A DNA stretch of 64,000 nucleotides from UBA2943 sp946534895 (GTDB taxonomy: Bacteria > Bacillota > Clostridia > Christensenellales > Aristaeellaceae), in the NCBI GenBank assembly GCA_946534895.1, contig CAMNDE010000002.1:31743-95742 (forward strand), given 5' to 3'. This document shows, in pieces, positions 8,867-16,721 of the stretch. Positions within the stretch are counted from its first letter, which is position 1. Every line of letters begins with the position of its first letter. The translations under genes were made by a program, and so were the position numbers. The notes under the pieces were generated by a model. It saw only the letters and a list, made by a program, of their open reading frames with translations, was not told the DNA's origin and did not search any database.

Positions 8867-9090
8867 GTCGGTTTCCTCCTGCTGTATCAGCTTGTTTTTC
8901 GCAATAGCGGTCATCTGGTGGAAATCATCATAACATGGATTCATGGTCATCAGCAAGGAATTCCGGGTTTTGCATGGAATTATGGATGATGCAGGCGTGA
9001 GCGCCAGGCGCCGGTGCTGAATGGAAAAGACTGTGCGGGTGCACAGCCTGATTTTGCCGGGCAGGGAATCGGAAAACGATGGAGACTGAC

Positions 9091-9921
9091 TCAGATGAGC
9101 CGGAGCGTCTGTCCGGGCGCAAGCACATGCCTTTTGTCATGATCGAGAAGATAAAGCTTTGAAGCGGTGGGATTGAATATGACAGAACCATCCGCGGAGA
9201 ATCTGGCCTGGCGCGTCGCCTGTACATACTCGCAGATTTCGCCGTTGGTGGCATACCAGATGTCATTGTGAGCACTCAGACGGTGGCAGAGGACTTCCAT
9301 CTGATCCCAGTTGTCGTGTTCCTCAAATTCATAGCTGTGTCCCCAGATATAGAACAGACTCATCTGATCTTCCTGTGTGGTGAGAAACTGTTCGGCCAGC
9401 TCAAGTACTTTGGGATCATCATGGTGACAGGTGGGATTCCAGAGCAGGAAATTCTTCGGGATATCGAACCGGCGGGTGCTCTGTACGGTCCGGGCGTAAC
9501 GTATGCCGCAGCTTTCGGCAAGCCCGGCAGTGCGGGCATCACAGGTTCCGTACGGATAGGCCATGCCTGTGATCAGCGGGCGGGAAAACTGCTTTTCCAG
9601 GTTCATGCGGTCCAGGAACAGTTCCCGGATTATTTCCGAATCGGGCAGATCGGGCAGGGAAGCATGGGTTACGCAGTGCGTGGCGATTTCATAGGAAGAA
9701 GCGTCATAGACTTCACGTGCCTGCTTCAGTGTCATGCGGCGGTGGACCTGTCCCTGCGGATACACAGTGCCCTCACTTGCCCACAGGCCGGAATTCAGAT
9801 TGAAGGTCGCAGCAAAGTGGTAACGGGTAAAAATGTCCATGAGACGTATATCCTGTTCAACACCATCGTCATAGGAGAAGGTGAGCGCCCGTGGACGGAA
9901 CCCCGGAAACAGAAACTTCAT
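9091..9921 (-). CDS. polysaccharide deacetylase (NodB homology, CE4-like)
   Basis: The 276-residue protein carries NodB-fold hallmarks: TFSYDDG near residue 14 supplies the catalytic and metal Asp pair, ATHCVTHASL gives the H-x3-H metal ligands, and MAYPYGT is a later conserved strand. Such enzymes remove acyl groups from peptidoglycan or other polysaccharides. There is no clear signal peptide from the chosen start at 9921, which has GGGAGGG upstream; a longer in-frame start at 10032 would add a Cys- and hydrophobic-rich stretch but lacks a good ribosome site. It may therefore act in the cytoplasm or leave by another route. Substrate not determinable. Confidence 0.85.
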   Translation of the reverse strand: MKFLFPGFRPRALTFSYDDGVEQDIRLMDIFTRYHFAATFNLNSGLWASEGTVYPQGQVHRRMTLKQAREVYDASSYEIATHCVTHASLPDLPDSEIIRELFLDRMNLEKQFSRPLITGMAYPYGTCDARTAGLAESCGIRYARTVQSTRRFDIPKNFLLWNPTCHHDDPKVLELAEQFLTTQEDQMSLFYIWGHSYEFEEHDNWDQMEVLCHRLSAHNDIWYATNGEICEYVQATRQARFSADGSVIFNPTASKLYLLDHDKRHVLAPGQTLRLI

Positions 9922-10046
9922 GGAAAGCCCTCCCGCACGTTGTGATACCTGCATTGTAATCAAACAAAAGGGGAGAATCAAGGATGCCTCTCTGCGGAGT
10001 TGGCAACATGTACAAAAAAAAGGATGAAACATTGTGAAATGTGACC

Positions 10047-10076
10047 ATTTTCACCAAGGGTGAATATGAGTATACT
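10047..10076 (+). promoter_or_regulatory. promoter with palindromic operator-like spacer, upstream of the sugar-ABC ATPase gene
   Basis: The -10 is TATACT (10071-10076) with a TTTTCA -35-like hexamer 17 bp upstream (10048-10053). An inverted repeat, ATTTTCACC (10047-10055) and GGTGAATAT (10059-10067) with one mismatch, covers the -35 and most of the spacer, the expected place for a repressor. A further GTGAAA/TTTCAC pair (10034-10039, 10049-10054) overlaps it. Confidence 0.55.
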
Positions 10077-10131
10077 TCCAGTAAACCAAGAAGCCCAGAG
10101 AAATGGGCCGAAATTACAGGAGGAATGCAAC

Positions 10132-11253
10132 ATGGCAAGCGTATCTCTCAAGCACATTTACAAGATCTATCAGGGCGGCGTCACTGCTGTTAGCGACTTC
10201 TGCCTGGACATCGAAGACAAGGAATTCATCGTTCTGGTTGGACCTTCTGGCTGCGGTAAGTCCACCACCCTGCGCATGGTTGCCGGTCTGGAAGAAATCT
10301 CCGACGGCGAACTGTACATCGGCGACCGTCTGATGAACGACGTGGCTCCCAAGGACCGCGATATCGCCATGGTGTTCCAGAACTACGCTCTGTATCCTCA
10401 CATGACCGTGTTCGATAACATGGCTTTCGGTCTGAAACTGCGCAAGACCCCCAAGGATGAGATCAAGCGCCGCGTGGAAGAAGCCGCCAAGATCCTCGAC
10501 ATCGCTCACCTGCTCAACCGTAAGCCGAAGGCTCTGTCCGGTGGTCAGCGTCAGCGTGTTGCTCTGGGCCGTGCTATCGTCCGTGAGCCCAAGGTCTTCC
10601 TGTTCGACGAACCTCTGTCCAACCTGGACGCCAAGCTGCGCGTTGCCATGCGTACTGAGATCACCAAGCTCCATCAGCGCCTGCAGACCACCTTCATCTA
10701 TGTTACCCATGACCAGACCGAAGCTATGACCATGGCCAGCCGTATCGTGGTTATGAAGGACGGCGTTGTGCAGCAGGTGGATACTCCTCAGAACCTGTAT
10801 GACTTCCCTGGCAATGAGTTCGTTGCTGGCTTCATCGGCAGCCCTCAGATGAACTTCTTCAACGTCAAGCTGAGCAAGGAAGGCCAGGACGTGGTTGCTA
10901 CCTTCGGCGACAACAAGATCGTTGTGCCCGCCAGCAAGGTTGCCAAGTTCAATGACGAGAGCGTTATCGGCAAGGAAGTCGTCATGGGTATCCGTCCCGA
11001 GAATATCGGTGATGGCGCCGCCATGCTCGAGACCTATGCGAATGCTACTATCAATGTGAACGTGGAAGTCACCGAGCAGATGGGTTCTGAAACCTACCTG
11101 TATCTGACCACCACCGGCAAGGAAGGCAACATCATCGCCCGCGTTGATCCTCGCACCACCAGCCGTGCCGGCGACAAGATCCGCGTTGCTTTCGATGTCA
11201 ACCACCTGCATTTCTTCGACAAGGACACCGAGAAGACCCTGCTCAATCGGTAA
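10132..11253 (+). CDS. orphan sugar ABC transporter ATP-binding protein (MsmX/UgpC family)
   Basis: This 373-residue ATPase powers carbohydrate uptake at the inner face of the membrane. It shows Walker A GPSGCGKST, Q-loop VFQNYALYPHMTV, signature ALSGGQRQRVALGRA, Walker B FLFDEPLSNLDAKLR and H-loop VTHDQTEAMT, then a C-terminal regulatory OB-fold region (about 235-373), as in MsmX, UgpC and MalK. No permease or binding protein gene is adjacent, which fits the known MsmX behaviour of one ATPase serving several sugar importers. Codon choice is strongly biased to a few codons unlike its neighbours, a sign of high expression. The start at 10132 has AGGAGG upstream. A strong terminator follows, so it is a single-gene unit. 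Confidence 0.93.
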   Translation: MASVSLKHIYKIYQGGVTAVSDFCLDIEDKEFIVLVGPSGCGKSTTLRMVAGLEEISDGELYIGDRLMNDVAPKDRDIAMVFQNYALYPHMTVFDNMAFGLKLRKTPKDEIKRRVEEAAKILDIAHLLNRKPKALSGGQRQRVALGRAIVREPKVFLFDEPLSNLDAKLRVAMRTEITKLHQRLQTTFIYVTHDQTEAMTMASRIVVMKDGVVQQVDTPQNLYDFPGNEFVAGFIGSPQMNFFNVKLSKEGQDVVATFGDNKIVVPASKVAKFNDESVIGKEVVMGIRPENIGDGAAMLETYANATINVNVEVTEQMGSETYLYLTTTGKEGNIIARVDPRTTSRAGDKIRVAFDVNHLHFFDKDTEKTLLNR

Positions 11254-11280
11254 TTCACGGCTTCCGGAAAATGCTTTTCG

Positions 11281-11313
11281 CCGGGATCCCGTTACGGGAT
11301 CCCGGTTTTTTTT
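11281..11313 (+). terminator. strong intrinsic terminator after the sugar-ABC ATPase gene
   Basis: An 11-bp perfect GC-rich stem (11281-11291 with 11295-11305), 3-base loop, followed by eight T residues (11306-11313). Confidence 0.95.
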
Positions 11314-11455
11314 GTGTGCGGATCCATATAGTTCAGGGAAGATGACTGGCATGAGAGCAGGAAACTCCATGGCCCACAGGAAGGAATGACATCATTCTGC
11401 TTTGCCTGAGCGCAGATGTTTTACAGTTTGTACATGATTCAGAAACAATGAAGCA

Positions 11456-11484
11456 TTTCCACATGTAAAGAGATGTGGTATACT
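11456..11484 (+). promoter_or_regulatory. extended -10 promoter for the PucR-like regulator
   Basis: TATACT at 11479-11484 is preceded directly by TGG (extended -10) and by TTTCCA 17 bp upstream (11456-11461). The downstream start codon is at 11523. Confidence 0.6.
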
Positions 11485-11522
11485 TCAACCTGCCTATAAG
11501 TCTTGCCGAAAGGAGAAACAGC

Positions 11523-12548
11523 ATGAATCGCCGCTCGGACATTATTCAGCGTGATCTGGAAAGGCTGAAAACAGGCGTGGATATACGCCGGGAAGATGAA
11601 ATTCCGGCAGAATGGAACATAACGTCTGCGGAACTGTCCCGGATTTCTTCGGCTGATGTTTTAGAAATCAGCGGAAGAAAGTATCTGCGGGCAAAGGGTA
11701 CCGGGCGTATATTCAGCTGCGACGCATCACTGCCGGGGGGAGAATCACTGCTGCGCATGACCGCGCTGATCCTTTCAAATGCAGGGGCAGGGGCGGAGCG
11801 GATTGAAGATATATGCAAGGGCATTCTGGAAGGCGAATACGGGGATGCTGAAGCGGGACAGGCATTGAAAAAGCACGGTGTTTCGCTGAATGTTCCCAAA
11901 CAGGTTCTGGTCATGAAGCTTATGGTCCCTGCCGGAACGGCCTGTGATCAGCTTGAGGAGCTGATTCCGCTTCAGGATGGGGATGTGCTGATAGACGTCA
12001 GCAAATATGAAGCAGTTCTGGTCCGTACCGCTCAGGAAGACGAAGAAGAGCTGCTTCAGTATGCGGAAGCGCTTCAGGATACGGTTATGACAGAAACAGG
12101 TCTGAACATGGACATGGGTATCGGAATGCGGGTATCCGGGATTCTGGATGTGAGAAAGAGCTATCAGCAGGCGCTTGAAGCATTGGAACTGGGAAGCCGG
12201 TTCACGAAAAAGCATGGTGTGTTTGCGTATCGGAATCTGTCATTTGAAAGGTTCCTGGCCACCATTCCGAGGAAAACGGCTGAATCTTACCTTTCAGAAA
12301 TGCTCAGCACCGGCAGCGAAAAGGTTCTGAGTGATGAGATGCTGGAAACCGTGGAAGTTTTTTTCAGAAAAGACCTGAATCTTTCAGATACTTCCCGACA
12401 GCTTATCATGCACCGGAATACCTTGGTGTATCGTCTGGACAAAATCCAGAAGGCAACGGGTCTGGATTTGAGGCATTTTCAGGATGCGGTACAGTTTAAA
12501 GTACTCATGGAGCTGAGAAAGCTTCTGGAGATAAACAGGACAGAGTGA
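11523..12548 (+). CDS. PucR/CdaR-like transcriptional regulator with C-terminal helix-turn-helix
   Basis: The 341-residue protein ends in the PucR-type DNA-binding module: LNLSDTSRQLIMHRNTLVYRLDKIQKATGLDLRHF (about 292-327), where the recognition helix contains HRNTLVYRL. The upstream part (about 110-270) resembles the GGDEF-like/CdaR sensor region of this class (KLMVPAGT... VLVRTAQEDEEEL). These proteins usually activate metabolic genes in response to a small molecule. The ligand and targets are unknown; candidates by position are the two S41 genes directly downstream. Start at 11523 has AAAGGAG 7 bases upstream. The gap to the next gene is about 10 bp, so they share a transcript. Confidence 0.8.
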   Translation: MNRRSDIIQRDLERLKTGVDIRREDEIPAEWNITSAELSRISSADVLEISGRKYLRAKGTGRIFSCDASLPGGESLLRMTALILSNAGAGAERIEDICKGILEGEYGDAEAGQALKKHGVSLNVPKQVLVMKLMVPAGTACDQLEELIPLQDGDVLIDVSKYEAVLVRTAQEDEEELLQYAEALQDTVMTETGLNMDMGIGMRVSGILDVRKSYQQALEALELGSRFTKKHGVFAYRNLSFERFLATIPRKTAESYLSEMLSTGSEKVLSDEMLETVEVFFRKDLNLSDTSRQLIMHRNTLVYRLDKIQKATGLDLRHFQDAVQFKVLMELRKLLEINRTE

Positions 12549-12558
12549 GGTGGAAGGC

Positions 12559-13770
12559 ATGGGATTCCTGACCAAGATTCTTGCATTGCTGGCATCATTG
12601 TTTGTGGCCGGGTCTGTGACCACAAAAGAAACGTTTACGAATACGGAACTGCCCACAGACTGGGAGCATGTGGCTTCTGACGTGGAAACAGTGGCGCTGC
12701 CGGAAGATCTTCTGAAGGATCTTCAGAAAGGCGATGTGCTTCTCGAGGCCAAGAACGCCATCATGACCTATTTCTACAAGGAAGTGGAAGAGGACACGCT
12801 GATCAGCGGAGCGAATGCCGGCGTTGTCAGCATGACGAACGATATCGCAAACGTATATTACATGTCTGATGCGGCGGAACAGCTCCGGAACTGGCCGGAG
12901 GATACTGCCTTTACAGGAGCATGGCTCGGACGTTCCCGTGACAGCAACTGGTGCATTGTCACCCGGGTGGAAGCCGGTTCCTCCGCGGAAAAGGCAGGCA
13001 TTCAGGTGGGGGATATCATTTATTCTGTGGATGATCAGGTGGTGAGTGCCAGCACGCTCGGGCTGGCCCAGCTGTTTATGAATGGGAAAACGGGCAGCAC
13101 CATCAAGGTGACGCTTTACCGGGATTATGAAGAAATGGAAGCGGAGCTGACATGTGACACGACAGCGACCGTATGCAGCGCTGCCATGCTTTCTGAGAAG
13201 ATTGCGTATCTGGAAATCATCAGCCTTGATGAGAGCGAAGCGATAGAAAAGGCAGTGGCTTTCCTTGCGGAAAGCAATCCGGAAGTGATGATTGTTGACC
13301 TGCGCGGAGCGATCGGCAATGACATGGACGTGACTGCGAAAGTGGCTGGCGCACTGCTTGGCAATGTGGAAATCGCCAAATGCCAGGGCAAGCAGGGTGA
13401 GCCGGAAGTGGTAAAGGCTGAGGGCTCCGGGCTGGATATCGGTTATGTCGTGCTTGTGGACCAGTATACATCCGATGGCGCCGAGATTCTTGCCCAGGCG
13501 CTGAGAGAAGCCAAAAAGGCCCCACTCGTGGGAGAAACGACCTTCGGCAATACGCCCAAGCTGACCTGGTATGACCTGAACGATGATCTGATGTGCCTTG
13601 CCACTGCGCGCTATCTCAGCGCGGAGGGTGTGGAGATCCACATGAACGGTCTTGAAGTGGACACTGAAGTTGAACGCAGTGCAGACGATGACGCAGCGGA
13701 TGAGGACAGTCAGCTGAATGCTGCATTGGAACTGGCTGAAAAGATGACGGGAGAGGAGGAAGACTCATGA
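12559..13770 (+). CDS. catalytically dead S41 (CtpA-like) protease paralogue with PDZ domain
   Basis: The 403-residue product has an N-terminal hydrophobic signal or anchor (GFLTKILALLASLFVAGSV), a helical region, a PDZ domain at about 120-195 (AGIQVGDIIYSVDDQVV) and an S41-like core. The protease core keeps strand VIVDLRG but not the active site: at the position of the catalytic Ser (three residues before the Glu of SASxSE) it has Asp306 (TSDGAE), and at the Lys position 25 residues later it has Asn331 (FGNTP). Hydrolysis by the Ser-Lys dyad is therefore not expected. It ends in an acidic tail and overlaps the next, intact S41 gene by ATGA, so a partner or regulator role is a reasonable inference. 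Start is ATG 12559; GTG 12550 is possible. Confidence 0.85.
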   Translation: MGFLTKILALLASLFVAGSVTTKETFTNTELPTDWEHVASDVETVALPEDLLKDLQKGDVLLEAKNAIMTYFYKEVEEDTLISGANAGVVSMTNDIANVYYMSDAAEQLRNWPEDTAFTGAWLGRSRDSNWCIVTRVEAGSSAEKAGIQVGDIIYSVDDQVVSASTLGLAQLFMNGKTGSTIKVTLYRDYEEMEAELTCDTTATVCSAAMLSEKIAYLEIISLDESEAIEKAVAFLAESNPEVMIVDLRGAIGNDMDVTAKVAGALLGNVEIAKCQGKQGEPEVVKAEGSGLDIGYVVLVDQYTSDGAEILAQALREAKKAPLVGETTFGNTPKLTWYDLNDDLMCLATARYLSAEGVEIHMNGLEVDTEVERSADDDAADEDSQLNAALELAEKMTGEEEDS

Positions 13771-14981
13771 AATCCATGACTTTGTGGCTGACAATGATTC
13801 TTCTGGTATGCTGCCCTGTCTGTCAGGGAATGGCAGAATCCCCCGAGGATGCAGTGGAAACGGATGTTACGCCGATGGTGAGCCTTCCATCCTTCATGGT
13901 GGAGGAATACAGATCGATTGCGGATACGCTGGATCTGGTCAGTCTGGTGCAGGAAGGATACTTTGGTGAAGTGGCTGAGGAAGATCTTCTGGAAGGCGCT
14001 GTGGCCGGCATGCTGGCAAGCCTGGGAGACCCGTATACCTTCTACTATACACCCGAAGCCTATGCCGAAATATGGGAAGAAGATGAAGGAGAATACGCCG
14101 GTATCGGCATTCTGATTTCGGCAAACTATCAGTCCCAGATCTGTACCTGTATCCGCACGTTTACAGGCAGTCCCGCAGAGGCGGCCGGAGTCCGGCGCGG
14201 AGATATACTCTACATGGTCGAAGACATGAAGGTCAATGCTGACAACCTCACTGAAGCGGTGGACATCATGCGCGGAACCCCGGGAACAGATGTGCATGTG
14301 ACATTCCTCCGGGACGGGGAGGAGATCCATACAACGATTACACGCGCGATCATCAATGTCACCCGGGTTGAATGGGGTGTGCTGGAGAACAATATCGGGT
14401 ATATCTGCCTGTATGAATTTGCAGGAGACTGTGCGGAGAAGTTCCAGCAGGCGGTCGACGAACTGACAGCCCAAAATGTTCAGGGCATCATCATTGATCT
14501 CAGAGACAATCCGGGCGGTTGGGTGGATGCTGCTCAGTCCATGGCAGACATCTTCCTGGACGAGGGCCTGATCTTTTACAGCCAGTATAAGGACGGATAT
14601 CAGGAACGCGCGTATTCCAAGGATGGAAAGGTGGATCTGCCATTGGTCATCCTTGTGAATGAGAACAGTGCCAGTTCTTCTGAAATTCTGACCGGTGCGC
14701 TGCAGGACCGGGCGAATGCGACCGTGGTCGGCGTACAGAGCTATGGCAAGGGAATCATTCAGGCTGTGATGCCGCTTGGCACGGAAGGTGCCGGCATGCA
14801 GATCACCTTTGCGCAGTATTTTACGCCCAATGGAAATGCTGTGCATGGTATCGGCATTACACCGGACATCACGGTTGAACTGGATGAGAATGATGACGGC
14901 ATTTATGAGTTCGGCGATCTTGCGGATCCGCAGCTTCACTGCGCTGTGGAGACGATGCAGAAAAAGATTGCGGCGCAGTAA
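13767..14981 (+). CDS. S41 family C-terminal processing peptidase (CtpA-like)
   Basis: This 404-residue exported protease has a signal peptide (LTMILLVCCPVCQGMA), an N-terminal helical cap, a PDZ domain around residues 110-195 (AEAAGVRRGDILYMV) and the S41 core. The catalytic dyad is intact: Ser303 in NSASSSE and Lys328 in SYGKG, and the conserved IIIDLRDNPGG strand is present. CtpA proteases cleave substrates in the cell envelope from the C-terminus. It is translationally coupled to the dead paralogue upstream. Compared with typical CtpA, it lacks a long C-terminal extension. A perfect hairpin directly after the stop ends the transcript. Confidence 0.93.
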   Translation: MKSMTLWLTMILLVCCPVCQGMAESPEDAVETDVTPMVSLPSFMVEEYRSIADTLDLVSLVQEGYFGEVAEEDLLEGAVAGMLASLGDPYTFYYTPEAYAEIWEEDEGEYAGIGILISANYQSQICTCIRTFTGSPAEAAGVRRGDILYMVEDMKVNADNLTEAVDIMRGTPGTDVHVTFLRDGEEIHTTITRAIINVTRVEWGVLENNIGYICLYEFAGDCAEKFQQAVDELTAQNVQGIIIDLRDNPGGWVDAAQSMADIFLDEGLIFYSQYKDGYQERAYSKDGKVDLPLVILVNENSASSSEILTGALQDRANATVVGVQSYGKGIIQAVMPLGTEGAGMQITFAQYFTPNGNAVHGIGITPDITVELDENDDGIYEFGDLADPQLHCAVETMQKKIAAQ

Positions 14982-15024
14982 GAAAATCGCGGAAAGAGTG
15001 ATGCACACTCTTTCCGCGATTTTC
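14982..15024. terminator. bidirectional terminator with 19-bp perfect stem
   Basis: Arms 14982-15000 and 15006-15024 are perfectly complementary, with a 5-base loop and A/T-rich ends. It sits between the convergent S41 and DUF1292 genes and begins immediately after the S41 stop codon. Confidence 0.92.
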
Positions 15025-15055
15025 CATACTCAGACACGATGATGCAGACGGATGA

Positions 15056-15334
15056 TCACCGGGCATCCTCGAACTCGTAGTCTTCAGAACAGGCTTCAAA
15101 ATAATAGAACACCGTTTCGGATTCGGATTCGTCCTCCACATAGGTGAGGAACTCTTCGCCATCTTCTTCCTCAACCCGGAACACAAGAAGTGCTTCTTCA
15201 TCCTCGCTGTCCTGAAGAAGAACATAGGTGATATCATTCATGATCACGCGGCCCACTGCCTGAAGATCCACGCTGTCGCCATCGTCGAGGGGGAGCGTAT
15301 AGATGGAGTGGTCTTCAAGAATCTGATTTGGCAT
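15056..15334 (-). CDS. DUF1292 family protein
   Basis: A 92-residue, highly acidic protein matching DUF1292: IYTLPLDDGDSVDLQAVGRV, then YVLLQ and a run of Asp and Glu before FRVEEEDGEEFL. This small family is common in Bacillota, often near mltG or ruvX, and its function is unknown. It has no signal peptide and is probably cytosolic. The start at 15334 is preceded by GGGAGG; an in-frame start at 15364 would extend it by 10 residues. It is transcribed alone and away from rplS. Confidence 0.85.
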   Translation of the reverse strand: MPNQILEDHSIYTLPLDDGDSVDLQAVGRVIMNDITYVLLQDSEDEEALLVFRVEEEDGEEFLTYVEDESESETVFYYFEACSEDYEFEDAR

Positions 15335-15463
15335 GGCTTCAACCTCCCAATTCACATTGTGCACATGATAGCGATATGGATAGAGGTTGTCAAACGGATG
15401 CGCTGTATTTCGGGAAAACAGAGCCGCGTACCCGGAAGGAATGAATTTTTTCTTTGGAATCCC

Positions 15464-15492
15464 TTGCAGAGCATACCGCGTTGTGATAAAAT
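15464..15492 (+). promoter_or_regulatory. extended -10 promoter for rplS
   Basis: TTGCAG (15464-15469), 17-bp spacer, TAAAAT (15487-15492), with TGA directly before the -10. It leaves an approximately 85-base 5' leader before the rplS start. Confidence 0.75.
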
Positions 15493-15585
15493 CGCGTTTG
15501 TGACAACGGGCGGTCCGCTGTTCGGAACGTGCACATTGTGCAGAAGCCGAATACGAACGTCTATGAAGGAAGGAGGATCCGAAAG

Positions 15586-15936
15586 ATGAGCGAAATTATC
15601 CGTTCTATTGAAGCAAAGCAGCTTCGGAACGATCGTCCTCAGTTCAACGTTGGCGATACTGTCAACGTGTGGGTCAAGGTCGTGGAAGGTTCCCATGAGC
15701 GTCTTCAGGCGTTCGCCGGTACCGTGATCGCCAAGCGCAATGGCAGTGTTCGTGAAACGTTCACTGTGCGCCGCGTTTCTTATGGCATTGGTGTGGAGCG
15801 TACTTTCCCGCTGCATTCCCCTCGTGTGGACCACATTGAAGTACTGCGCAAAGGCAAGGTTCGCCGTGCCAAGCTGTACTATCTGCGTGATCTTCAGGGC
15901 AAGGCCGCGAAGATCAAAGAGATCAAGCGCGTGTAA
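15586..15936 (+). CDS. rplS: 50S ribosomal protein L19
   Basis: The 116-residue protein matches L19 along its length (FNVGDTVNVWVKVVEG, the RVSYGIGVERTFPLHSP core, then a basic C-terminus with KGKVRRAKLYYLRD). It sits at the interface of the ribosomal subunits. The start at 15586 has AGGAGG upstream. Here rplS stands alone between its own promoter and terminator rather than in the common rpsP-rimM-trmD-rplS operon. The codon use is biased as expected for a highly expressed gene. Confidence 0.98.
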   Translation: MSEIIRSIEAKQLRNDRPQFNVGDTVNVWVKVVEGSHERLQAFAGTVIAKRNGSVRETFTVRRVSYGIGVERTFPLHSPRVDHIEVLRKGKVRRAKLYYLRDLQGKAAKIKEIKRV

Positions 15937-15967
15937 TTGCACACAGAGGAACTGGACAGGTTCAGAT

Positions 15968-15995
15968 AAAGCCATCCGATTGCGGATGGCTTTTT
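15968..15995 (+). terminator. rplS terminator
   Basis: An 11-bp stem (15968-15978 with 15983-15993), loop ATTG, and a T-run to 15995. Confidence 0.92.
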
Positions 15996-16013
15996 CTGCG
16001 GATGCGCGCGCGT

Positions 16014-16042
16014 TTGACATTTACTGGATGCTGTAATAGAAT
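16014..16042 (+). promoter_or_regulatory. strong promoter for phosphoribosyltransferase gene
   Basis: TTGACA (16014-16019), 17-bp spacer, TAGAAT (16037-16042). Transcription should begin near 16049, which constrains the choice of start codon downstream. Confidence 0.8.
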
Positions 16043-16093
16043 TTCGGTGACACGCAAGTGCTGAAGAATAATGAAACGGTGGTTGATTTGACA

Positions 16094-16648
16094 ATGACTT
16101 ATCCCATGACAGTTGCAGGTTTGAAAAGGGAACTGCCGTTGTGCAGAGTAAATGACGATCTTTATATCGGTGCGTTTGTGATTTTTGGCGATTGTGAACT
16201 GACAATCGCCTGCGCAAAGGAACTGCTGAAAAGAGCGCCCGAATACGATTATCTGATTACCGCGGAGTCCAAGGGAATTCCGCTGGCTTACGAGATGGCA
16301 AAACAGCATGGAGACAAGAAATGGATGCTTGCGCGCAAAGGCGTAAAGATCTATATGCAGAATGTGTTCGAGACGGAAGTGCATTCCATCACTACTGCAA
16401 ATGTGCAGAAACTGTATCTGGACGGCGCAGATGCTGCCCTGCTGAAGGGAAAGCGGATACTGATTGTTGACGATGTCATTTCCACGGGTGAGTCACTGCA
16501 CGCACTGGAAACCCTGGTGAATGCTGCGGGTGGCAATATTGTGGGCAGAATGGCAATTCTCGCTGAAGGTGACGCGCAGAAGCGCGAAGACCTGATCTAC
16601 CTTGAAAAGCTCCCGATATTCAATGCAAAGGGAGAAGTCATTGGCTGA
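16094..16648 (+). CDS. type I phosphoribosyltransferase, Apt-like
   Basis: This 184-residue protein contains the PRPP-binding signature ILIVDDVISTGES and the strand YDYLITAESKGIPLAYEMA, as in adenine and other purine phosphoribosyltransferases. The base specificity cannot be decided, so no gene symbol is given; a purine salvage role, or a PurR-like regulatory role, are both compatible. The ATG at 16094 is preferred because MTYPMTVAGLKRELPLC resembles the usual N-terminus. An in-frame GTG at 16058 would add 12 residues but lies only about 9 bases from the predicted transcription start and has no ribosome site. A nucleoside-type importer is encoded convergently just downstream. Confidence 0.82.
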   Translation: MTYPMTVAGLKRELPLCRVNDDLYIGAFVIFGDCELTIACAKELLKRAPEYDYLITAESKGIPLAYEMAKQHGDKKWMLARKGVKIYMQNVFETEVHSITTANVQKLYLDGADAALLKGKRILIVDDVISTGESLHALETLVNAAGGNIVGRMAILAEGDAQKREDLIYLEKLPIFNAKGEVIG

Positions 16649-16689
16649 CTCCGAAAGGGAAGCGTTCCGACTATTCCAAGAGCTATAAG

Positions 16690-16719
16690 AAAAGCAGCGA
16701 TCGACGATCGCTGCTTTTT
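16690..16719. terminator. bidirectional terminator between phosphoribosyltransferase and ABC permease genes
   Basis: Arms AAAAGCAGCGATCG (16690-16703) and CGATCGCTGCTTTT (16705-16718) are perfectly complementary, the innermost pairs opening to form the loop; A and T runs flank it on both sides. Confidence 0.88.
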
Positions 16720-16721
16720 GG

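Noticed and set aside
10114..11370. 418-residue minus-strand frame across the sugar-ABC ATPase gene
   Set aside because: An antisense shadow created by the codon bias of the highly expressed ATPase gene.
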